The notes under the pieces: model-generated
Told to the model about the DNA's origin: nothing
The model's input: the letters and a program-made list of their open reading frames with translations, nothing else
The model's database searches: none
Translations under genes and position numbers: made by a program
Part shown: positions 45,403 to 54,347 of the stretch, piece by piece
Layout of the letters: every line of letters starts with the position of its first letter
Position numbering within the stretch: the first letter of the stretch is position 1
Origin: Haloferula rosea
GTDB lineage: Bacteria > Verrucomicrobiota > Verrucomicrobiia > Verrucomicrobiales > Akkermansiaceae
Reading direction: 5' to 3'
Assembly (NCBI RefSeq): GCF_016595525.1
Contig: NZ_JAENII010000006.1
Coordinates: 124,001 to 188,000 of the forward strand
Length of the DNA: 64,000 bases

Positions 45403-46595
45403 GGATTGAGAGTCTGGTGGGTGAAGTCGGTGAAGGTGGCCTGATGGATGCGTGCTCCGTTATTGGCGAAGGCAAGGTTCAGGGTTTGCCCCAGGGAGGC
45501 ATCCGGCGAGGTGAAGGTGACGTGACGCCGCCGATTGTTGTCCCATGGGATGGCCAAGGTCAGAGTCTTGCTTGGGTCGTCCCAGGTGATTGATCCCGGG
45601 AGATTGTTGACGGTTCCAATCCGTGCACCCGGGTCGGACAGGAAGCCGGTGATGGTGATGGTGGCCTCCGTGTATCGCAGGGCGAAACCGGTCAGGCGTG
45701 TGTTGGTGCCCAGCGCGATCTGCAGAGTCTCCGATCCATCGAAGGCCTCCACGCGATTGGCGGTTCCGCCGCTGTCGCCGAGGAAGTCACCCTGACCACT
45801 GAAGTTGTTGGTGGCGGTGAATGTCACCTCGGAGTCCGGGGTGGTGAAAGTGCCCACGGTCTTGTCACGGACGAAGTCCACGGCTGGGGTGGTCACCGTC
45901 GAGGTCGCCTCACTGAATGTTTCGAACAAGCGGTCGGCGGCGAGCTGGTGGCCCACCAGATTCGGATGATTGCCTTGACTGAGCAGGTCTCCCTGTGGCG
46001 TTCCTCCCTGGATGGCTGCCAGCCAATCCGTTGAAACGTCAGCGACTGGCACACCCTCGGAGCTTGCGATATTCCGGATGAGTTGAGCCCGTTCGGTCAG
46101 TGGATCCGCCGGGTTGGTGAAGTCGGCATTGGTGGCTCCGGTCGGTGTGATCAGGATGACCGGGACATTTGCTGCCTGGGCCGCGTCCACCATCGACCGC
46201 CAGGCGGTTTCGACCGACGCGAGGGGTTGGGGGCGGTCGTTCAGTGCGTAGTCGATGAAGATGAGATCAGGATTCCGGGTCAGGACGTCGTTGTTGAAGC
46301 GTGCTGCTCCAGCGATGCTGTTTTCACCACCGATCGAAGTCGTGATCACGTTGATCACCGCATAGGGGTATCTCTTGGCAAGCTGAGTCCGGAAGAGGTG
46401 GGGGTAGGACTCGTAGGGTTTGACCAAGGGCGTGAGGTGGTAGCCCGCCGGGACACTGTGGCCATGGAAGATGACGTTGATGGTCCGGTTGTCCGGCCAG
46501 GGTTTCTGCAACTCCGAATCAAGATCGGGGAAAGTGCCGGCTGATGACGTCGCGACAGCAATGCTGGCGATGAGAAGTTTACGAATCATATCCAT
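45399..46595 (-). CDS. Secreted SGNH-type esterase with accessory module
   Basis: The start is set at 46595 (MDMIRKLLIASIAVATSSAG), giving a signal peptide; a longer frame to 46718 codes for an unlikely leader. The 398-residue protein has FHGHSVPAGYH (nucleophile Ser), IGGENSIAG, YALNDRPQ and NHPNLVGHQ, so it is a close paralogue of the N-terminus of the next protein. The C-terminal 160 residues are the beta-sandwich module found also in the GH30 and PEP-CTERM proteins. It is the first gene of the coupled three-gene set. Likely deacetylase of a polysaccharide, by inference. Confidence 0.85.
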   Translation of the reverse strand: MDMIRKLLIASIAVATSSAGTFPDLDSELQKPWPDNRTINVIFHGHSVPAGYHLTPLVKPYESYPHLFRTQLAKRYPYAVINVITTSIGGENSIAGAARFNNDVLTRNPDLIFIDYALNDRPQPLASVETAWRSMVDAAQAANVPVILITPTGATNADFTNPADPLTERAQLIRNIASSEGVPVADVSTDWLAAIQGGTPQGDLLSQGNHPNLVGHQLAADRLFETFSEATSTVTTPAVDFVRDKTVGTFTTPDSEVTFTATNNFSGQGDFLGDSGGTANRVEAFDGSETLQIALGTNTRLTGFALRYTEATITITGFLSDPGARIGTVNNLPGSITWDDPSKTLTLAIPWDNNRRRHVTFTSPDASLGQTLNLAFANNGARIHQATFTDFTHQTLNP

Positions 46596-46962
46596 GGGTA
46601 TTTTGAGTCTGCACGTTCCGATCATCCGATTCAGTAGGCGAACGATACGGGTGGAGGAAGGGGGCGGCAAGTTGCTCAAATGTAGAAAATCATAGCCTGT
46701 AATCCTCTTCGCTGACATAACGGAGCTACTCTTGTGTGCCAGATCATTGCTTTCGGAGCAAATGGTGAGGAATGGGGGAAGCGGGCGAGGTCGTCGCCAC
46801 CGAGAGCCAGGCCTCGGCGGGTCATGGGAGTCGTAGATGTTCCCTCATCAGCGATTGTGGTTTGACGGACGAGATCAAGATCAGGTCAGCCGCCGGACTG
46901 ACAAGGATGACGAGCCGGTCTTGGTGGTCGCCCCCATGCGCGATCTCGAGTGCACTCGTGAT
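46596..46962. other. 367-bp intergenic region, nothing recognised
   Basis: This region lies between the stop of the sulfatase at 46963 and the start of the SGNH operon. Short ORFs exist on both strands but have no recognisable product. It should contain the promoter of the SGNH operon and perhaps the end of the upstream transcript, but no clear hairpin with a T-run was seen. Confidence 0.5.
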
Positions 46963-49854
46963 TCAGTTTTGAATCTCAAGGCGAAGGAAGCGGGGAGACG
47001 GTTGCACGAGGTCGATCGTGACCCGTTCCCAATCGGAGTTGATGGATTCGACGTTTCCGCTGGCCCCGAGTGGTAGCCAGGTATCGAGGTCTTGCGAATC
47101 CTGCACCTGATAGGTGACACGTGGATCAGATGAGCTGGTTCGGCGGACGAACTGGTATTTCAAGTTGAGGTCCGTCGGATCCTGAAAGATCGTGGGTAGC
47201 CCTCGGTTTCCATCTGGCACCATGAAATGCGGACTCACCGGATTGAGGAGGTCCCCGTCGTTGGGAGACAGATTGAAGGCGTAGCGGACCAAATTGGGGA
47301 TGCCGTCATTGGACGGGTTGGCGAAGTCGTCGGCTCCGGTCTTGTCGAGCCCGTGGATGGATCGGAACTCAGCGAGAGGGTGGTTGAACTCCTCGTCGAA
47401 CCAGTAGAAAACCTGCTGGCGGTAGGCCCGGGTCGCATACGTTTCGTTGTTCATCGTGGAAGTCAGGGCGAAGTAGCTTTGATCGAGATACGGAAGACTG
47501 CTGATCGCCTCGCCCGCGAAATGGATCTCCCTTTCCAAGGAACGATCGACGACTCCCCCGTTCACGACACCCGTCTGCTGGGTAAAGCCGAACAAGGCGT
47601 CGACCGAGTTGCCTCGAAGAGGTTCCGTGGCATGTCTCGCCAAGGCCTGACGTGCACTCACCTGGACCCAGTGGTCGGAGTCACCAGCCGCTGTGAGCAA
47701 TGCCGGTTGGTGATTGCGAACGGCGTCCCGACCGTGGTAGCCGAGTCCGCGTGCTGCCCACATCCGCACGGTTGCATCGGCGTGCGTCAATCGGCTCGCC
47801 AATACCGCCACATCCGCCGGGTCCGAGGAAGATGCCCTCCATGCGGTATCCACGAGGTCGTCGTAGGGGACGTGCGTGTTGTTCGCCAGCACGTCCCAAG
47901 ACCGCAGGCCGGTCGCATCGACCAGGTCATAGAGGCGTCCTTCCGGAACCAATCCGCCGTCACGCACGTCGTTTTGCAGGTCTGAAAGGTAGCCTCGCAT
48001 GGTCTGGGCGACGCTGGTGTAGGCGGGGTCGTTGATGAGATTGATGGTTTCATCCGGGTCCGTTTGCAGATCATAGAGTTGCTCGCCACCGCTGTTGATG
48101 AAGAAATGAGCCTCGCGCGGGCTCAAGCCGCCTTGGAGGAAGGCCAGCAGCCATTCGCCGGCGCCCAGGGTGGCGTAGGTCGGGGTCGTCGCGTCATTGC
48201 CGACGGTGTAGGCGGACCAGCTCCCGTGCGGCGTATCGGCTTGGAAGTTCCGGATGTAAACGTAGCGACCGTCGGTGACCGAGCGGGTGTTGGCGATCCG
48301 GGTGTCGTGGCGGCAGACGTAGCCGAACAGGGCCGGAGGTTCAGCTTGTCGGCGGGTTCCGGCGAAAGCGCGCCCATCCATCCATCCAGGAGGATCGATG
48401 TCGAGCAGACTGAGCAGGGTCGGTGCGAAATCGACGAAGGACACCAGCTCATCGGTCGTCGCATCCGCCGTATATCCGTTTGGAGCGAGGTGGGCATATT
48501 TTGCCGGGACCCGCATGATCAGCGGAACCTGCTGGCCGCGGTTCCCGACAAAGCGCTTGTACCCGGGAACGCACGACCCGTGGTCCGAATAGAAGAAAAC
48601 AATCGTATCGTCTGCCAGCCCGTCCGCCTCGAGTTGATCGAGGATCGCCCCGACCTGGCCGTCCATGTGGGTGATGGTGTCGTGGTGCCTGGCCCATGAC
48701 TCGCGCAGCTTCGGCAGGTCAGGGTGGCAATCCGGCAGCACGATGTTGGCGGGGTCGTGGACCTGGGGAATGTAGGAGTACGTGCCTCCCACCGGCCGGA
48801 TCCTTGACTCGTGGGTGTCATCGAAATTGAAGACCGCCATGAAGGGCTGCCCGTTCGGTCGGTTGCGCCAGTGCGCCGTGCCCGAGGAGTCGTTCCAGCC
48901 TCTGCGCCATTCCTCTCCGGAGGGAGGCTGGATGTTGTAGTCCTCCTTCGAACGGTTGGTGGTGTAGTAACCCGCCTCCTGGAGCAGGCGCGGGTAGAAG
49001 CGCATGAAGCCGGGCATCGAGAGTTCCTCGGTGGAGCGGTGCATGGTGCCGCCGGTGCGGACAGCGTGGGTTCCTGAAATCAGGGTGGTCCGTGCCACCG
49101 AGCAGATCGGTGCGTTCGACCAGCACATGTCAAAGCGCAGGCTCTCCCCAGCCAGCGCATCGATTCGCGGTGTGATGGCGTTCGGATCGCCGTAGCAGCC
49201 GAGGGTCGGCGACATGTCCTCGGCCACCAGCCAAAGGATGTTCGGGCGGTCAGGCAGGGTTCCATTGGCTTCAATGGTGACTTGGTCAATGGTGGAACGG
49301 CCATTGCCGGACTCAAGGTTGCGGAAGAAGACGACGATGTTTCCGAGTCCGGACACATCCTGGCCAGTTGTGAAGGAATAGCTCACGACCTCGACCATGG
49401 TTTGGGGAGGAAAAATCGAGGTGTCCGTGATCTGACCTCCGGTTTGATCGGGTGCGAGAGCTGGCTCAGTCGCCGGGGAGGCGGGGACGCCACCCCAAAG
49501 CCCGAATTCGATCTCTCCACCCGCCTGGTAGGCTGAGTTCTGGCGCGAGCCGGCATAGAACCTCAGCGTGTAGGTCGTGTTCGGCGAGTATGGGGTGCCG
49601 GTGTCCCGGTAGAGCCAGGAGTTCGAGGGATCGGGGTTCAGCGAGATGGCGCGCGCCCCGAGTGGCGTACTGGCGCGGTTCAGAATGCCACCTCCCGCGG
49701 CATAGTTCTCGACGTAGGCTGCCGTTCCCCGAACCCAAGGCCCGGCAGGACTGGAATCGGTGAAGATCGATGCCCCTTCGAAATCATCCTCGACCAGCGC
49801 ACCAACTGCGAGATTTGTCAGCGGAATCAAGAATGCGAGAAGGTGGGTTTTCAT
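46963..49854 (-). CDS. Secreted sulfatase with N-terminal jelly-roll and HEAT-like region
   Basis: The start at 49854 (MKTHLLAFLIPLTNLAVGA) gives a signal peptide. Of 963 residues, about 20-198 form a beta-rich, CBM-like domain; about 203-690 is the sulfatase (PNILWLVAEDMSPTLGCYG). The motif at the formylglycine position is C251-S-V-A-R: valine stands where Pro or Ala is normal. FFYSDHGSCVPGYKRF gives the metal residues. HEAT-like helices follow (about 720-800: DATVRMWAARGLGYHG), then a C-terminal domain ending PRFLRLEIQN. If the odd motif is not matured, the enzyme would be inactive; otherwise a glycan sulfatase. Confidence 0.85.
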   Translation of the reverse strand: MKTHLLAFLIPLTNLAVGALVEDDFEGASIFTDSSPAGPWVRGTAAYVENYAAGGGILNRASTPLGARAISLNPDPSNSWLYRDTGTPYSPNTTYTLRFYAGSRQNSAYQAGGEIEFGLWGGVPASPATEPALAPDQTGGQITDTSIFPPQTMVEVVSYSFTTGQDVSGLGNIVVFFRNLESGNGRSTIDQVTIEANGTLPDRPNILWLVAEDMSPTLGCYGDPNAITPRIDALAGESLRFDMCWSNAPICSVARTTLISGTHAVRTGGTMHRSTEELSMPGFMRFYPRLLQEAGYYTTNRSKEDYNIQPPSGEEWRRGWNDSSGTAHWRNRPNGQPFMAVFNFDDTHESRIRPVGGTYSYIPQVHDPANIVLPDCHPDLPKLRESWARHHDTITHMDGQVGAILDQLEADGLADDTIVFFYSDHGSCVPGYKRFVGNRGQQVPLIMRVPAKYAHLAPNGYTADATTDELVSFVDFAPTLLSLLDIDPPGWMDGRAFAGTRRQAEPPALFGYVCRHDTRIANTRSVTDGRYVYIRNFQADTPHGSWSAYTVGNDATTPTYATLGAGEWLLAFLQGGLSPREAHFFINSGGEQLYDLQTDPDETINLINDPAYTSVAQTMRGYLSDLQNDVRDGGLVPEGRLYDLVDATGLRSWDVLANNTHVPYDDLVDTAWRASSSDPADVAVLASRLTHADATVRMWAARGLGYHGRDAVRNHQPALLTAAGDSDHWVQVSARQALARHATEPLRGNSVDALFGFTQQTGVVNGGVVDRSLEREIHFAGEAISSLPYLDQSYFALTSTMNNETYATRAYRQQVFYWFDEEFNHPLAEFRSIHGLDKTGADDFANPSNDGIPNLVRYAFNLSPNDGDLLNPVSPHFMVPDGNRGLPTIFQDPTDLNLKYQFVRRTSSSDPRVTYQVQDSQDLDTWLPLGASGNVESINSDWERVTIDLVQPSPRFLRLEIQN

Positions 49855-49897
49855 GAGGTGGTGCGATGTTGATGTCGCCGAGGAGATGGCTGCTGGC

Positions 49898-49948
49898 AAA
49901 AAAAATCCGGCTTTTGTCCCATCCATGACGGGAGACAAAAGCCGGGAT
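49898..49948 (-). terminator. Intrinsic terminator after PEP-CTERM gene
   Basis: Read on the minus strand, a long stem (atcccggcttttgtc paired with gacaaaagccgga, with one small interruption) is followed by eight T (bases 49898-49905). It lies 32 bases after the stop of the PEP-CTERM gene and 44 bases before the next start, so it separates the two transcripts. Confidence 0.85.
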
Positions 49949-49980
49949 TGAATGAAGTCTCGTGGTGTTACGGTTGTCGC

Positions 49981-50673
49981 TCAACCTCGGCGGCGGCGCA
50001 TCAGGGCGAGGCCTCCGAGTGAAAGCAAAGCAAGTGCGCTTGGTTCCGGCACAACATCGTAGCTGATACTAGTGATGGCGAGTTGAGCTCCGTGCTGGGT
50101 CGTATCCGTCACGGTCAGAAGCAGCGTTTGTCCCGCACTGGCGAAGAGGTTGGAGAGATTGAGGATTCCATCGGCACCACCGAAGTCAGCCCCAGTCAGG
50201 TCAAGTTGCAGTGTACCGGTGCCGCTATCGTATGAAACCGTGCTGGTGGTGATCGCTCCGCTTAGAGTCGCTCCCGGATCGGCGACGAAACCCGTAATGA
50301 AGACACCATCGTTGGGGCCGGGTCCGTCTGCCCGCGAGAAATCCCAAGTCATCTGGCTGAATCCAATGGTCGGAGCGAAGATGAACTGAAGCTGTTGCTC
50401 ATTCCCATTGTTTGGATTGGTATCCACATCATTGAAAGCATTTGCGTTGTTCGCGATCGTTCCGGCAGGGGTCGGCGCATCATCAATGCCCAAGCGGAGG
50501 GCGTTATCGTTGAAGGTTGATGGGGAGCCAGCTTCGAGAGGGTTCAGGGTGATGTTGCCATCCGTGAACGTGCTCCTAGAAGTGTCACCTCCATTGATGG
50601 TGGCCGGAGTGAGTAGCGTGGCTGCCGAGGATGCTCCCGTGAGGAGACAAAGGAAAATGAGCTGTTTTTTCAT
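49981..50673 (-). CDS. PEP-CTERM sorted secreted protein
   Basis: The 230-residue protein has a signal peptide (MKKQLIFLCLLTGASSAA), one beta-sandwich module (about 20-205), and the tripartite PEP-CTERM signal at the end: VPEPSALALLSLGGLALMRR, with the VPEP motif, a hydrophobic stretch and an Arg cluster. It is expected to be exported, processed by an exosortase-type system and fixed at the envelope. The module is closely similar to residues 30-220 of the next upstream protein (ADGP-x-DGV-x-GF pattern). No enzyme residues seen. Confidence 0.9.
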   Translation of the reverse strand: MKKQLIFLCLLTGASSAATLLTPATINGGDTSRSTFTDGNITLNPLEAGSPSTFNDNALRLGIDDAPTPAGTIANNANAFNDVDTNPNNGNEQQLQFIFAPTIGFSQMTWDFSRADGPGPNDGVFITGFVADPGATLSGAITTSTVSYDSGTGTLQLDLTGADFGGADGILNLSNLFASAGQTLLLTVTDTTQHGAQLAITSISYDVVPEPSALALLSLGGLALMRRRRG

Positions 50674-50823
50674 AGGACAGGGGGTTTTTGAATCTAGACG
50701 ATGCGGCCAATCTCAATACTCAGTCTGAGAGTTTCCGGCTTGCTTTGAAAATAGACGGTTTCGGTAACTGCATGGTCTGAATCCGTGAAGACGTGGCTCG
50801 CAATCTGAGGCTTCCGGATAAGA

Positions 50824-50858
50824 GAAACCCGCTGCCCTTGTCGTGGGCAGCGGGTATG
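50824..50858 (-). terminator. Hairpin after the large repeat protein gene
   Basis: A 10-bp perfect stem (cccgctgccc at 50828-50837 with gggcagcggg at 50845-50854) lies about 25 bases after the stop of the gene ending at 50880. Read on the minus strand it is followed by a modest T-rich run (tttctctta). Probable intrinsic terminator, weaker than the one at 49898. Confidence 0.6.
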
Positions 50859-50879
50859 GGGAAACGGGTCGTTTCGCAA

Positions 50880-53800
50880 TTACTGTTCGCTCACCCGGTA
50901 AAAGGCCTTTCCGGTAGGGGCGGAAGGGTCGGTTACCTGGGTAGTGCCGGGGCTTAGAACGAGTGGGCTGCCCACCTGCACCCAGTCGTTGTTCAGCGTG
51001 AGGCTGCGCTCAAGGATGTATGTGCCTGCGGTGTCCGTGGTGAAATCAGCTGTGAAGACTGACCCCGTGAGGGCTGGATTGGCCAGGCTGACCACGGCTC
51101 CACCTGTTGCACCCGTGTTGATGACCTGGACGCCGTAGATGCCCATTGAGTTCTGCAGCGCTCCGGTGGTCACCGTCACGTTGAAGTCGGTGCCGGTCTG
51201 CCCACTGAAAACCGCATAGTTGGCCTGCGGGAATCCACTACCAGTATCAGTGGTCTGTGTGTAAACCCCCGGGAATCCAGTATTGGAATCAGTAGTGAAC
51301 GAGTAGGTCGTCACGCCGTCGGTCAAGGTGCCGGTGCGGCCATCGCTATCGGATCCAAAATACACGTAGACGTCATAGCTGGTGTAGGGAATCCCGGTGA
51401 GGGAGACACTGGAGTCGTTGTTTCCTGAAGCGTTGTTCCCGTAGATGAAGGAGTTGAACAGGCGACCGTAAGGGGTGCGGGCATCCGTTACCGACGAGTA
51501 GGCTCCGGCGCCCGCGGTGAAGGTGAGCCCGACTCCGCTGATATCGTCTCCGATGATATTGCCCGATGAATCCACAAGCTCCTCATTGCTCGGAGTTGCG
51601 ATTTTGAGAATGTCGCCGCTTGCATCCGTCGCATTGTTCGCGAGATCGATCGTGCGGTTCCAATTCTTCATTTCGATACCCGGAGCACCGGCATAAACGC
51701 CGGGGCCAAACTCAGTAAGAGCGGCTGCCCCTGCGGCACCCCCAACACCTGCTACTGCATTGAAGGCGATGCCAAACCCATCCGGATTCGGGCCTCCGGG
51801 AGCTTCCGGATCATAGAGATCGGAGCCAAGCTCCACCCATTCGTAGTCATCCCGGTAGCCATCGTTGTCCGCATCCCCGTTGCTGAATACGATCGGATCG
51901 GTGCCAGCTTCCACTCCTGCGACGAAGTTTCCGCTATTGGTCTCGGCACCATCAAGGATTCCATCACTGTCGAAGTCGGCAATGCGGGGGTCCGTACCGG
52001 TATCCGTAATGGAAACAAAGATGCCTGTATCCGTTTCGTATTGGTCGAGATAGCCATCATTGTCGGTATCATCCGATGTCGGGTTGGTTCCGGCATTGTG
52101 TTCGTCAATGTTTGAGATGGTGTCGCTATCAAAGTCCGCGCCGGGTGCCTGCAGCGGGTCCGTGGTGCCGTCATCATTCGGATCAAGGCCGACCGAGATC
52201 TCGTAGTTGTCGCCCATGCCGTCTCCATCCGAGTCCAAGTCTTCGACGATCTGGATGGCGGCGATGCCGATGTTGTCGAGAGTGCGGACAAGGTCCAGCG
52301 TGACAACGTCCGAGGTGAGGCCGCGGAAGACGAGGTGGGTGGCCCGAGGGAAGTTCTCGAAGTCACCGCTGCTCGCGGTGGTTTGATCGGCAGACAGATA
52401 GTAGGTGGGTTCGGTGCCATTGGCGAGGAGCGCAGGTGTCCGAACCGCGAACTCTTTACCCGAAGCGAGCTCGAGAAGGGTGCCCCTCTGGTTGCCGTTG
52501 AAGCCGAGCGGGTAGATGACGACATCATAGCGGCTGTAGGGAATGTCGGTCACGTCGATCTCGACCGTGTCGTTGACGGCATCGGCAAAGAGATAGGCGG
52601 AGTAGAGTCCACCGTAGGGTTGTTCGCTATTGTTTGGCACGCTGAACACGCCAGCCATGCCAATGGTGAATCCAGCGGTGGTGCTGTTTCCGTTGCTGTC
52701 TACCAGAACCCCAGTAGAAGGTGTCGCCACGTCAAGGTCCGTGGTGCTGGTTGCATTGCCAGCGAGTGCAATGGTGCTGTTCCAGTTCTTCTGGGAGTAG
52801 CCAGGAGCTCCGGCGAGCATGAGAGGTCCAAGCGTCGTGTTTGGATTCTGGCCATTGGTCGTATTGAAGGTGATGCCGATCGCATTGCGGTTGTCATCCA
52901 CTCCAGGCGAGCTTGCGGCATCGTTCGGCAAGGTGGCTGGGTCCGCATCGTTGACCTCATAGCCGTCCGAGTAGCCGTCACCGTCGGTATCCGCCAGGAG
53001 TGGGTTGGTGGAATTGACAACTTCCTCCCCATCGGTGAGCCCATCATCGTCGGTGTCGGGATCGAGGGGATTCGTATTGTCGGTCCATTCCTGGAAATTG
53101 TTGCGGCCATCGGGCGCTGGAGTGCCAGCCAAGGTGCCTTCCTGTGTATCGACGTCGTCGGTCTCATCGTAGAGTAGGAAGTCGCCGAAGTTGTCGACCT
53201 CCCATTGGTTGTCGATGCCGTCGCCGTCGTCGATTGCGCTGACCGCAACGGTGGCAACGGCATCGCTACCGACGCCATTGCTTACAGTGATTCGGTAGTC
53301 CCCATCCGCTGCAGGTCCTGCCACGAAAGTGACCGATTCCGTGGTGCTCACGGTTACAAAGCCACCGCCGTCATCGTATTCCCAGAGATAGGTCGGTCCG
53401 GGAGCGGTGCCGGCTTCCAAAGCTGCCGTAAGGGTGGTTGAAACACCAATGCCGGGTGCCAGCGTGGCTGGCAGCGGAGGATCAAGCACTGGAGCCTTGG
53501 TCGGCACTGCGTCTTCATAAGAGATGCCGGTTATCGGGAGTTGCGCACCGGCTTGCGTACTGTCGTTGACCGTCAAAAGCAGGGTCGCGCCCGTGCTTGC
53601 TGCAGGGTTGGCAAGAGTGAGAACCCCGTCAGTTCCGGTAAAGCCCGCGCTGCTGATGTCGAATCTGAGGGTTCCCGCGCTGTAGCTCAGGCCGCTCGTG
53701 CCGGGGCCTGTCAATGTGGCCAGCGGATCCGAGGTGAAACCGGAAATCCGCACGCCGTCGGTCGCCAGCGGACCATCGGCACGGGCGAAGTCCCAGCTCA

Positions 53801-54131
53801 AGCGGGTAAGCCCTGAATTTGGTGAGAAGACGAACTCAAGTTGCTCATCATTGGCGTTTCCAGCTGTGGTGTCCGGGTCGTTGAGGGCGTTCGCATTCGT
53901 TCCGAAATCGTCGATGCCGAGTCGGTCGGCGTTCGCGTTGAATGTGGCGGGAACACCATTCTGGAGTGGAGTGAGGAGGATGTCTCCGTTGTCGAACTCG
54001 ATGGTGGCGGAATCCAAGCCATTGATGCCGCCCGGCGTCAGGGCAACTTCAGCGGCATGGGCAAGCGGGATGGCAAGAAGCAGCGTGAGACACGTGGATC
54101 TCCCATTCGGGGTTATTGTTGGTTTTTTCAT
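50880..54131 (-). CDS. Large secreted protein with two repeated modules and calcium-binding linkers
   Basis: The start at 54131 (MKKPTITPNGRSTCLTLLLA) gives a signal peptide. Of 1083 residues: beta-sandwich module close to the PEP-CTERM neighbour (about 28-220); Ig-like domain (225-320); thrombospondin type 3-like acidic linkers (DTDGDGYSDGYEVND, DSDGDGMGDNYE) at about 335-425 and 610-720; two copies of a roughly 220-residue beta domain, at about 430-615 and 740-985, sharing AGAPG-x-KNWN and IPY-x-YDV motifs; and a C-terminal domain ending GKAFYRVSEQ. No catalytic motif found. Extracellular, probably calcium-dependent structure; function unknown. Confidence 0.8.
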   Translation of the reverse strand: MKKPTITPNGRSTCLTLLLAIPLAHAAEVALTPGGINGLDSATIEFDNGDILLTPLQNGVPATFNANADRLGIDDFGTNANALNDPDTTAGNANDEQLEFVFSPNSGLTRLSWDFARADGPLATDGVRISGFTSDPLATLTGPGTSGLSYSAGTLRFDISSAGFTGTDGVLTLANPAASTGATLLLTVNDSTQAGAQLPITGISYEDAVPTKAPVLDPPLPATLAPGIGVSTTLTAALEAGTAPGPTYLWEYDDGGGFVTVSTTESVTFVAGPAADGDYRITVSNGVGSDAVATVAVSAIDDGDGIDNQWEVDNFGDFLLYDETDDVDTQEGTLAGTPAPDGRNNFQEWTDNTNPLDPDTDDDGLTDGEEVVNSTNPLLADTDGDGYSDGYEVNDADPATLPNDAASSPGVDDNRNAIGITFNTTNGQNPNTTLGPLMLAGAPGYSQKNWNSTIALAGNATSTTDLDVATPSTGVLVDSNGNSTTAGFTIGMAGVFSVPNNSEQPYGGLYSAYLFADAVNDTVEIDVTDIPYSRYDVVIYPLGFNGNQRGTLLELASGKEFAVRTPALLANGTEPTYYLSADQTTASSGDFENFPRATHLVFRGLTSDVVTLDLVRTLDNIGIAAIQIVEDLDSDGDGMGDNYEISVGLDPNDDGTTDPLQAPGADFDSDTISNIDEHNAGTNPTSDDTDNDGYLDQYETDTGIFVSITDTGTDPRIADFDSDGILDGAETNSGNFVAGVEAGTDPIVFSNGDADNDGYRDDYEWVELGSDLYDPEAPGGPNPDGFGIAFNAVAGVGGAAGAAALTEFGPGVYAGAPGIEMKNWNRTIDLANNATDASGDILKIATPSNEELVDSSGNIIGDDISGVGLTFTAGAGAYSSVTDARTPYGRLFNSFIYGNNASGNNDSSVSLTGIPYTSYDVYVYFGSDSDGRTGTLTDGVTTYSFTTDSNTGFPGVYTQTTDTGSGFPQANYAVFSGQTGTDFNVTVTTGALQNSMGIYGVQVINTGATGGAVVSLANPALTGSVFTADFTTDTAGTYILERSLTLNNDWVQVGSPLVLSPGTTQVTDPSAPTGKAFYRVSEQ

Positions 54132-54347
54132 TGGAATCAGCTGGTGGAACTGAAGGCCCCCACTCGAGAGCAGGAGTCTCAGGGTATTGAGAAAAATGCA
54201 TCCAAGGTGTGATGGTTGGCTATGGCCCAATCATCCAATACTCTTGTCCAAATGCCCAATTTTTGGGGCGGGAATGCGCAATTTGCCATCAATGGCCTTC
54301 GCAATTTCGATGGGGGTGGCGGAAGTCCCCATCGGAGTGACGGCCAG

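Noticed and set aside
46772-46972. Short plus-strand ORF of 66 codons in the intergenic region
   Set aside because: No signal peptide, domain or start-site support, and it overlaps the end of the sulfatase gene on the other strand.
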